From an uncultured Phascolarctobacterium sp. (lineage in GTDB: Bacteria > Bacillota > Negativicutes > Acidaminococcales > Acidaminococcaceae), in contig URXU01000017.1 in the NCBI GenBank assembly GCA_900552005.1, forward strand, positions 1 to 17,849: 17,849 nucleotides of DNA. The letters run 5' to 3'. A model generated the notes under the pieces. That model worked only from the letters and a program-made list of their open reading frames with translations, was not told the DNA's origin and did not search any database. Shown piece by piece: positions 6,757-12,669 of the stretch. Both the position numbers and the translations under genes were made by a program. Within the stretch, counting starts at the first letter, position 1, and each line of letters begins with the position of its first letter.

Positions 6757-7500
6757 TCAGCGAATGCTTATTTCACCAAAGTCAAAACTCCTTTGTATCC
6801 CCTTATCATTACGTACAAGCAAAGCTCCCTGAGTATCCATATCAATTGCTGTTCCTTCAAAAATAACTCTGTCATTATCTTTAACCAAAACCTTTTTGCC
6901 TAAAGTACAGTTATAGTCTTTCCATTGTCGGAACAAATCTTCAGGTTCCATTTCAAGCCATACTTTATATAAGGAAGATAACTCCTGCAGTACATTGTCT
7001 AAAACTGCATCACATTCAAAACGTTTTCCGGTATCTAGGAGTAAAGATGTAGCAATATTTTGCAGTGCTTCAGGAAAATCCTCTTGAGCAAGATTAACAT
7101 TAATACCTATGCCAAGTATCACATAATCAATCATGCCATTTTCATTCAACTTCATTTCAGATAAAATGCCACATATTTTTTTACCATTCAACAGTAAATC
7201 ATTGGGCCATTTGATCTTTACTTCTGATGTAGAATAGAGGCGCCGCACTGCCTTAACAACAGCCACCCCAGCTAAGAGCGTCAGCTGTGCTACAATTTCT
7301 GGATTAACACAAGGACGAAGAATTATAGAGAACCATAGACCCCCAGCCGGAGAACTCCATACTCTGCCCATTCTGCCACTGCCGCCGCATTGTTTTTTAG
7401 CGACTATCACGGAACCTTCCTCCGCGCCATTAACGGCAGCCTCAGCGGCAGTAACGTTGGTCGATGCCAGGACATCATAATATTTCATCTGCAATTTCAT
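6757..7500 (-). CDS. birA: Biotin-[carboxyl carrier protein] ligase, no DNA-binding domain
   Basis: A 247-residue biotin protein ligase made of only the catalytic and C-terminal domains. It lacks the N-terminal helix-turn-helix of the bifunctional repressor type, so it should not act as a transcription factor. Motifs: the biotinyl-AMP loop QCGGSGRMGRVW (residues 37-48), KWPNDLLL at 97-104, and GKKICGILSE at 106-115, with K108 at the position of the catalytic lysine. In the loop the usual GRGR reads GSGR, a serine replacing the first arginine. The C-terminal domain ends with a beta-rich segment. Its gene sits between madB and the hutP-like gene, 35 nt after the madB stop, so it is probably the dedicated ligase for the MadF carriers. 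The ribosome binding site is weak; the start could also be the ATG four codons later. Confidence 0.9.
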   Translation of the reverse strand: MKLQMKYYDVLASTNVTAAEAAVNGAEEGSVIVAKKQCGGSGRMGRVWSSPAGGLWFSIILRPCVNPEIVAQLTLLAGVAVVKAVRRLYSTSEVKIKWPNDLLLNGKKICGILSEMKLNENGMIDYVILGIGINVNLAQEDFPEALQNIATSLLLDTGKRFECDAVLDNVLQELSSLYKVWLEMEPEDLFRQWKDYNCTLGKKVLVKDNDRVIFEGTAIDMDTQGALLVRNDKGIQRSFDFGEISIR

Positions 7501-7535
7501 AATAGATACCCGCTAACATCAACTATACTAAATGA

Positions 7536-8747
7536 TTACTTTACCATGCCAATAGTAGCAATGAACACACCGCAGGCAATTGCGGATACGATAACGCCGC
7601 CAATATTAGCGCCCATAGCAACAGGCATTACAATTGCAAACGGATCTTCATCTTCAGCAGCATGCTGGGCAATTTTTGCAGTAGTCGGAACACAGGAAAC
7701 GCCAGCAATACCAACAACAGGGTTGAAGTTGCCTTTTTTGAACCAATATACAACCCAACCGCCAAGGATACCTACTGCGCCGGAAACGGCCAGTGCCAGA
7801 ACACCAAGAACAATCAGAGGTGCAACTTTAGGATTCAGTAAAGTGGATGCCTCACAAAGAGTACCCAGCAATAAACCAAGCATTAATGTACCGCTGTAAA
7901 GAATGGTATTTTCAATCAAATCCTGATACGGAACGATTTCTGCTTCTTTAATTGCCATACCCAAGAAGAAGGACATGATCAGCGGAGCAGCCATCGGCAG
8001 CAAAATGCACAGCAGAGCGCAACATACTAAAATGAAAATAAATTTTTTGGTTTTCGGAACTTCCGGAGCATCAAACAAAATGTCTTTGCCTCTGTATTTT
8101 TTCGGTACCAGCATTTTTACTAATGCAGGATAACCAGCATAGGTAAGGCTTAAATACAGATAAGCAATAACAGAAATCGGTACAAACAAATGCGGAGCAA
8201 GCATTAAAGAAGTAAAGAGAACCATCGGGCCGTCTGCACCACCAATGGAGGCAACTGCTGCTGCTTCCGGCGGGGTAAGGCCAAGATGTACGCCTAAAAT
8301 CAAAGTAACAAAGGTACCTGCTTCAGCAAAAATCGCGATAATAATAGAAGTCCAGGGATTTGCAAGAATGAAACTAATTTCACACATTGCGCCTACACCC
8401 ATAAATACCAAGCACGCAACCAAGCTATTACTAAAAGTAAGATTATATACTGGCTGCAGGAAATTGATCTGCATAATATCAACCAATGCACTTGGATCAG
8501 AAATCAACGGGTCTAAGAACAAAGTACCTAATTTACCGCCGTCCAAGAACAAAACGCCGCAGTTAATACAAATCATGCCTACGCCCATCGGCACCATGAT
8601 TAATGGTTCCAAAGTACGTTTAAAGCCCAGATAAGCCAAAACAAAGCCGAAAATAATAAGCAATATTCTTGCCACAGCAATAACAGGATCCTGCACAAAC
8701 AGGCTTGCTATGCCTGGAAACAAAGTAGCAACTATACTAGCATCCAT
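7536..8747 (-). CDS. madB: Na+-translocating carboxybiotin decarboxylase, membrane subunit
   Basis: A 403-residue polytopic membrane protein of the OadB/MmdB/GcdB/MadB family. It decarboxylates carboxybiotin on the carrier protein and uses the free energy to pump Na+ out of the cell. The family hallmark IGGADGP is at residues 168-174; D172 corresponds to the aspartate essential for Na+ coupling in OadB. A second signature region, NPVVGIAGVSCVPTTAK (342-358), matches the OadB segment with conserved Asn and Ser, followed by MGANIGGVI (378-386). About ten hydrophobic segments are visible. In this context MadB is the best name; sequence alone would also allow the glutaconyl-CoA or oxaloacetate enzyme. 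It follows the 44-residue membrane protein by 2 nt and precedes birA. Confidence 0.9.
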   Translation of the reverse strand: MDASIVATLFPGIASLFVQDPVIAVARILLIIFGFVLAYLGFKRTLEPLIMVPMGVGMICINCGVLFLDGGKLGTLFLDPLISDPSALVDIMQINFLQPVYNLTFSNSLVACLVFMGVGAMCEISFILANPWTSIIIAIFAEAGTFVTLILGVHLGLTPPEAAAVASIGGADGPMVLFTSLMLAPHLFVPISVIAYLYLSLTYAGYPALVKMLVPKKYRGKDILFDAPEVPKTKKFIFILVCCALLCILLPMAAPLIMSFFLGMAIKEAEIVPYQDLIENTILYSGTLMLGLLLGTLCEASTLLNPKVAPLIVLGVLALAVSGAVGILGGWVVYWFKKGNFNPVVGIAGVSCVPTTAKIAQHAAEDEDPFAIVMPVAMGANIGGVIVSAIACGVFIATIGMVK

Positions 8748-8749
8748 TA

Positions 8750-8884
8750 TTAATTCATCCCTTCTCCGTTAGAATTGGAACTTCCACCCATTAGTTTGTT
8801 GAGCAGTACTACTGCGCCAATCATAAATAATGCAATAGCCGCAGTAAACAAATAAGCAAATCCAGCGTATGCCTCAACGCTCAT
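8750..8884 (-). CDS. Small single-span membrane protein upstream of madB
   Basis: A 44-residue protein beginning MSVEAYAGFAYLF. The start is fixed by GAAAGGAG nine bases before this ATG; an earlier in-frame ATG at 8944 lacks a good site. It has one hydrophobic helix (about residues 7-29), then a short polar tail rich in Ser, Asn and Gly. Size, single span, and the 2-nt spacing to the OadB-family gene recall the small gamma subunits (OadG, MmdD) that assemble with this type of pump, but the usual Pro/Ala- and His-rich tail is missing and no sequence match is claimed. It is probably an assembly or stability subunit of the decarboxylase. It is the first gene after the two-terminator leader. Confidence 0.72.
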   Translation of the reverse strand: MSVEAYAGFAYLFTAAIALFMIGAVVLLNKLMGGSSNSNGEGMN

Positions 8885-8951
8885 AATAAATTCTCCTTTC
8901 AAAATATTATTCCCCAGCATAAGATATTTGTAATTTCCGGACATTGCAAAT

Positions 8952-8994
8952 AAAAAAGACGAAGCCCATAGAATTTATTTCTATCTCTCCGTCT
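8952..8994 (-). terminator. Second leader terminator before the small membrane protein gene
   Basis: On the minus strand AGACGGAG pairs with CTTCGTCT (one G-U), then after a small internal loop ATAGAA pairs with TTCTAT around a 5-nt loop. Five to six T residues follow. It lies 67 nt before the translation start at 8884. Confidence 0.83.
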
Positions 8995-9092
8995 CCTATA
9001 TTATACTGGTAATAATTCGTTGTAAGCTTACTTAAAATTGTCTGCTTTATGACCACATTCTCTTAAAAACACTAACACTCTGCCATATAAAC

Positions 9093-9125
9093 AAAAAGAG
9101 ACCAAGCGATTGCTCACTCAGTCTC
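9093..9125 (-). terminator. First leader terminator downstream of the hutP-like gene
   Basis: On the minus strand GAGACTGAGTGA pairs with TCGCTTGGTCTC (12 bp including three G-U pairs) around a GCAA tetraloop of the GNRA class, followed by five T, a G and three more T. It lies about 50 nt into the transcript expected from the promoter at 9182-9210. Confidence 0.86.
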
Positions 9126-9181
9126 CAATCTTCAATTCTAAGAGCTTACCACATTTTAAACTCTCCATCTCTCTTGCCTTT

Positions 9182-9210
9182 ATTTTAATATAAAGACATA
9201 AAATTGTCAA
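9182..9210 (-). promoter_or_regulatory. Sigma-70/sigma-A-type promoter of the madB leader
   Basis: TTGACA at 9205-9210 (minus strand), a 17-nt spacer, then TAAAAT at 9182-9187. The -35 box is perfect and the -10 box has one mismatch. It begins 18 nt downstream of the hutP-like stop codon, so the madB block can be transcribed independently of that gene. Confidence 0.75.
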
Positions 9211-9228
9211 TATTCAACCAATCTCTTT

Positions 9229-9678
9229 TTAACTAATATGCATAGTCCCAACACACGCTCTTCGATGATTGGTAACATAGTGCAAAGCGGAATAACCGAC
9301 AAAAGCAACAGAAATCCAGGAACTGCTGCGTACTACCGCTATTTTTAAAGCTATATGTACCATAATTGTATTATTAGCCAAAAAGCCCCTGGCCGCCTCT
9401 TCCGCCGCATGAATTACGGCATGCATTTCCAGAACATTTCTCTTGATAATATTTTTATTCAAACAAGCCGCAATTATATGCCCTATTACCTTGCTGCTAA
9501 ATTCAAAGCCGTTGCCGCCAAATTCTGTTACTGCGCATCTGTAGCCTTTATTATGGCACATTTTTTTCAACAGGTCTTCAGATTTTATTGTATTAGTCAG
9601 GGCCAGGCATATAGCTGCAGACTGGCTGTCTATAATCATCTCATTTATTACTTCTGCATAAGGATCATTTTCCGTCAT
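9229..9678 (-). CDS. HutP-family RNA-binding antiterminator (copy upstream of madB)
   Basis: A 149-residue protein clearly paralogous to the HutP-like protein at 6292-6738 (shared blocks VTEFGG/VTEVGG, MHAVIHAAEEA/IHALIHATEEA, SALHYVTNH/SALHYMTNH, MHI at the C-terminus). The three histidines that bind Mg2+ in Bacillus subtilis HutP are present as H86, H90 and H138. Residue 139, glutamate in HutP and aspartate in the other copy, is arginine here, which suggests a changed ligand pocket. It is followed by a promoter and a leader with two intrinsic terminators, its most likely targets. The start has GGAG seven bases upstream. The roughly 100 nt between it and the map terminator are very AT-rich; TTGATA at 9731-9736 is the best but weak promoter candidate. 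Confidence 0.8.
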   Translation of the reverse strand: MTENDPYAEVINEMIIDSQSAAICLALTNTIKSEDLLKKMCHNKGYRCAVTEFGGNGFEFSSKVIGHIIAACLNKNIIKRNVLEMHAVIHAAEEAARGFLANNTIMVHIALKIAVVRSSSWISVAFVGYSALHYVTNHRRACVGTMHIS

Positions 9679-9782
9679 GTTATTTCTCCATGTTATATCT
9701 TTTATAATAATTTATTTAATAATATGTATATATCAATATTTATTTCTTAAACATTCTATATATTAATTATTTACATACATAC

Positions 9783-9822
9783 AAAAAGAAGATATACAAA
9801 TAAATCTGCATACCTTCTTTTT
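9783..9822 (-). terminator. Intrinsic terminator downstream of map
   Basis: On the minus strand GAAGGTATGCA pairs with TGTATATCTTC (11 bp, two G-U) around an 8-nt loop, followed by TTTTT. The flanking A and T runs can extend the stem. It lies 54 nt after the map stop and about 105 nt before the hutP-like start, so it most simply ends the map transcript. Confidence 0.8.
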
Positions 9823-9875
9823 CTTAATATGGTTATATTATTATTTGTTATTTATCTAAATTTAATAAAATTTTA

Positions 9876-10736
9876 TTAATATGTCAATATTTCCGGACCG
9901 TCTTCGGTAATTAAAATTGTATGCTCCCACTGAGCCGACAGACTGCCGTCCTGAGTATAAACCGTCCAGTCATTGGCCGCATCAATAAAGACATCCTTGC
10001 GTCCGGCATTAATCATGGGTTCAATAGTAAAAATCATTCCCGGTACCAGCAGCATGCCGGTCTTCTTCTTGCCTACATGACAAACAAAGGGCTCTTCATG
10101 AAATTCAACGCCTACGCCATGACCGCCAAACTCTGTTACCACGGAATAGCCGTGCTTTTTAGCCAAAGCAGAAACCGCTGCGCCAATATCACCTAAAAAG
10201 GCCCAGGGCTGAGCTGCTTCCACGCCGCGTTTCAAACATTCTTTGGTAATCTCCACCAAATCTTTAGCACGCTTGTCCACTTTGCCAATTGTAAACATAC
10301 GTGAAGCGTCGGCATAGTAGCCTTCATAAATTGTAGAAACATCCACATTGACAATGTCGCCGCTGCGCAGAACGTCATGTTCACTGGGAATACCGTGGCA
10401 TACCTGATCATTTACGGAAGTGCAGACACTTTTAGGAAAACCGCAGAAACCCAAAGGAGCCGGTGTTGCACCTCTGCTGATAGTATAGTCATACACGATT
10501 TTATCTATCTCGGCAGTAGTCATACCGGTTTTAATCTTTTCCGCTACCAAATCCAATACGGCAGTATTAATTTCGCAGGCCTTGCGAATACCGGCAATCT
10601 GTTCCGGTGTCTTAATCATATCCCGGTCAGGTACCTCACAACCGCGCGCCTTATATTCGGCAATTTTATCATCAATTTTTTTATGGCAGTCAGCATAAGC
10701 CTTGCCGCTGCCGCACCAGCATAATTCTTGTTCCAT
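9876..10736 (-). CDS. map: Methionine aminopeptidase, type I, with N-terminal SEC-C motif
   Basis: A 286-residue cytosolic enzyme that removes the initiator methionine from nascent proteins. The five metal ligands of the pita-bread fold are visible: D132 and D143 (NVDVS, YYADASR), H206 (GGHGVG), E239 (TIEP) and E271 (WEHT), plus H114 in CHGIP. The N-terminus carries a short SEC-C type zinc motif, CWCGSGKAYADCH (residues 6-18), a known extension in some bacterial enzymes and probably helpful for ribosome or zinc binding. The ribosome binding site AAGGAG is seven bases from the ATG and an extended -10 promoter lies just upstream. It is a single-gene unit diverging from the DedA gene and unrelated to the malonate genes. 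Confidence 0.96.
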   Translation of the reverse strand: MEQELCWCGSGKAYADCHKKIDDKIAEYKARGCEVPDRDMIKTPEQIAGIRKACEINTAVLDLVAEKIKTGMTTAEIDKIVYDYTISRGATPAPLGFCGFPKSVCTSVNDQVCHGIPSEHDVLRSGDIVNVDVSTIYEGYYADASRMFTIGKVDKRAKDLVEITKECLKRGVEAAQPWAFLGDIGAAVSALAKKHGYSVVTEFGGHGVGVEFHEEPFVCHVGKKKTGMLLVPGMIFTIEPMINAGRKDVFIDAANDWTVYTQDGSLSAQWEHTILITEDGPEILTY

Positions 10737-10769
10737 AGAAATTCTCCTTCTTCCTTAATCCTGCTTTAC

Positions 10770-10778
10770 ATTATATCA
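10770..10778 (-). promoter_or_regulatory. Extended -10 promoter of map
   Basis: TGATATAAT on the minus strand is a consensus extended -10 element, about 34 nt before the map start. The -35 region (ATACAG at 17 nt) is weak, as is usual for extended -10 promoters. Confidence 0.6.
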
Positions 10779-10805
10779 TACACCCAAACATTCTGTATAA
10801 AATTA

Positions 10806-10834
10806 TTGTTACGCCATGTACCTTATGGTAAAAT
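10806..10834 (+). promoter_or_regulatory. Promoter of the dedA-aldolase unit
   Basis: TTGTTA at 10806-10811, a 17-nt spacer and TAAAAT at 10829-10834, followed about 45 nt later by the DedA start. It is divergent from the map promoter, with about 30 nt between them. Confidence 0.62.
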
Positions 10835-10879
10835 TACTTTATATGAAAACTATCAAACTAAGAGGAGATTAATTTATTT

Positions 10880-11530
10880 ATGGAAGCCTATTTAATGCAG
10901 TTTATTGATCTAATTTTGCATCTTGACAAACATTTGCCGGAAATTATGGCCGCTTACGGACATTTAATTTATGTAATTTTATTTTTAGTTGTCTTTTGTG
11001 AAACCGGCCTTGTTGTCACACCTTTTTTGCCCGGCGACTCCCTGCTGTTTGCCTGCGGTGCTTTGGCGGCAACTTCTCCTGACGGCATGGATATTAAGAT
11101 TATCGCACTGATTTTCCTGATTTCATCGGTTCTTGGCGATGCCTGCAATTATTTTATCGGCGAAAAGTTCGGCGTGGCAATTATTAAATCCGAACGCGGG
11201 CTCATCAAACCGCAGCATGTAGAAAAAGCAGCCAACTTTTATGCCCGTCACGGTCATAAAGCTATCTTTCTGGCCCGCTTCGTTCCCATTGTGCGCACCT
11301 TCGCCCCCTTTGTTGCGGGCATTGGCAAAATGCACTATCTGACCTTTGCACATTATAATGTTATCGGCGCAGTTGTCTGGGTTACTTTGTTTGTCGGTGC
11401 CGGCTATTTCTTTGGCAATATACCCGTGGTTAAGCATAATTTTCCTCTGGTAACCATCGGTATCGTTATCTTTTCTCTGCTGCCCCTGCTGTATGAAGTA
11501 GTCGGCAAAAAAATTCTTGGTAAAAAATAA
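10880..11530 (+). CDS. DedA-family inner-membrane protein
   Basis: A 216-residue polytopic membrane protein of the DedA (SNARE-associated/VTT) family. Several members are linked to membrane potential, envelope homeostasis or lipid (undecaprenyl phosphate or phospholipid) translocation. Hallmarks are E41 followed by PFLPGDSLL (residues 48-56), GDACNYFIG (86-94) and the amphipathic motif RFVPIVRTFAPFVAG (133-147), with R133 and R139 as the conserved arginines. About five hydrophobic segments are visible. GAGGAG precedes the ATG. The aldolase-like gene starts 14 nt after the stop, so the two are cotranscribed, although no functional link is obvious. The substrate of this paralog cannot be read from sequence. 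Confidence 0.9.
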   Translation: MEAYLMQFIDLILHLDKHLPEIMAAYGHLIYVILFLVVFCETGLVVTPFLPGDSLLFACGALAATSPDGMDIKIIALIFLISSVLGDACNYFIGEKFGVAIIKSERGLIKPQHVEKAANFYARHGHKAIFLARFVPIVRTFAPFVAGIGKMHYLTFAHYNVIGAVVWVTLFVGAGYFFGNIPVVKHNFPLVTIGIVIFSLLPLLYEVVGKKILGKK

Positions 11531-11544
11531 GGAGTGTAGTAAAG

Positions 11545-12579
11545 ATGTATTGTTTCAACAGCGATTATACGGAAGGATGTCATCCTGATATTTTAGCTAA
11601 ACTGGCTGCTACCAATATGGACCAGACCACCGGCTACGGCCTTGACCCCTACTGTGAAGAAGCGCGTCAGCTGATTAAGCAGGCCTGCGGGCGTACTGAT
11701 ATCGACATTCATTTTCTCGTTGGCGGCACCCAGACCAATCTGACTGTAATCTGCGCCTCTCTCAGACCGCATCAGGCCGTACTTGCCACCGTTCCCAGCC
11801 ATATTAATACTCACGAAGCCGGTGCAATAGAGCATGTCGGTCACAGAGTCCTGCCTCTGCCTTCACCTGACGGCAAGCTTACGGCAGCGCAGATTGCCGC
11901 TGCCTGGAAAAAATATGATACGGATCCCAGCCGTGAGCACTGGGCTCAACCCAAAATGGTTTATATTTCTCAGCCTACAGAAATCGGCAGTATGTATTCC
12001 AAACAGGAATTAAGCGATTTATATGCTGCCTGCAAGGATGCCGGTCTTTATCTATTCATTGACGGCGCGCGCCTCGGCTATGCTTTGGGGTCCCCTGATA
12101 ATGATTTGACCCTTTCTGACATTACCAATAATTGTGATGTTTTCTGCATTGGCGGTACTAAATGCGGCCTGCTGTTTGGCGAAGCAGTTGTTATCGTCAA
12201 CGATGCCTTAAAACCTGATTTTCGCACTATTGCCAAGCAAAATGGCGCTATCCTCGCCAAAGGACGTCTTTTGGGCGTGCAATTCGGTGAAGCATTCCGC
12301 AGCAATCTTTATGTGGAAAGCTGCCGCCGCGGAACCATGCTGGCCCTTAAAATACGTCAGGCTCTGTTAGACTGCGGTTTTAAATTTGTTACGGACTCAC
12401 CGACCAATCAGCAGTTCGTTATTCTTACGCCCCAACAATATGAAAAATTAAGCGAAGAATTTGTACTCAGTCTGATTGAATACTTACCGGACGGTAATTA
12501 TTCCGTACGTATCTGCACCAGCTGGGCTACTAAAGCCGAGGAAGTAGATAAGCTTATCGCAATGATTAAAACTTTATAA
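11545..12579 (+). CDS. Threonine-aldolase-like PLP enzyme (beta-eliminating lyase family)
   Basis: A 344-residue fold-type I pyridoxal-phosphate enzyme resembling low-specificity L-threonine aldolase, which cleaves threonine or allo-threonine to glycine and acetaldehyde. Key residues: the cofactor lysine K206 in IGGTKCGLL, D173 in LFIDGARLGYAL binding the pyridine nitrogen, and the GGTQTNL loop (residues 60-66) binding the phosphate. H90 in NTHEAGAIE lies where the family has its stacking histidine. Length is typical. The ribosome binding site AAGGAG precedes the ATG. It is the second gene of the dedA unit and ends at a strong terminator. Related lyases with other amino-acid substrates cannot be excluded. 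Confidence 0.85.
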   Translation: MYCFNSDYTEGCHPDILAKLAATNMDQTTGYGLDPYCEEARQLIKQACGRTDIDIHFLVGGTQTNLTVICASLRPHQAVLATVPSHINTHEAGAIEHVGHRVLPLPSPDGKLTAAQIAAAWKKYDTDPSREHWAQPKMVYISQPTEIGSMYSKQELSDLYAACKDAGLYLFIDGARLGYALGSPDNDLTLSDITNNCDVFCIGGTKCGLLFGEAVVIVNDALKPDFRTIAKQNGAILAKGRLLGVQFGEAFRSNLYVESCRRGTMLALKIRQALLDCGFKFVTDSPTNQQFVILTPQQYEKLSEEFVLSLIEYLPDGNYSVRICTSWATKAEEVDKLIAMIKTL

Positions 12580-12582
12580 GAT

Positions 12583-12663
12583 AAAAAGAACCCGCTGCAT
12601 TGAACTGCACCCCAAAAGTTAGACTTTTGGAGGTGTATATCAATTAAGCAGCGGGTTCTTTTT
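12583..12663. terminator. Bidirectional terminator between the aldolase and tolC-like genes
   Basis: AAAAAGAACCCGCTGC (12583-12598) and its perfect reverse complement (12648-12663) form a 16-bp stem, symmetrical with A and T tracts, so it can terminate both the plus-strand dedA-aldolase unit and the minus-strand tolC gene. Unusually, the 49-nt loop holds a second hairpin. Confidence 0.92.
12608..12635. repeat. Nested palindrome in the terminator loop
   Basis: CACCCCAAAAGT (12608-12619), three bases TAG, then ACTTTTGGAGGTG form an inner stem with one bulged base. Farther out TTGA and TCAA also pair. The left part TGAACTGCACCCCAAAAGT resembles terminal inverted repeats of IS3-family elements from memory, but no transposase is present. 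Confidence 0.6.
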
Positions 12664-12669
12664 ATTGCT

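Larger units (their letters stand above)
8885..9175 (-). promoter_or_regulatory. Long untranslated leader with two intrinsic terminators before madB operon
   Basis: About 290 nt lie between a strong promoter (9182-9210) and the first coding start at 8884. The leader contains two separate terminator hairpins (9093-9125 and 8952-8994), a perfect 10-bp palindrome GTAAGCTTAC (9022-9031), and the element AAGCAGACAATT (9036-9047), which recurs in the madA leader. A TATAAT hexamer at 9000-9005 just before the second hairpin could be an additional promoter, but its -35 region is poor. No reading frame of note is seen. The layout fits regulated attenuation. Confidence 0.7.

Noticed and set aside
8885..8944. 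Longer start of the small membrane protein with 20 extra residues
   Set aside because: The upstream ATG follows the terminator closely with no Shine-Dalgarno sequence, while the inner ATG has GAAAGGAG at a good distance; the extension is not membrane-like.
9783..9822. Considered as a regulated terminator in front of the upstream hutP-like gene
   Set aside because: It is 54 nt after the map stop and is most simply the map terminator. No promoter dedicated to a hutP leader is evident before it.
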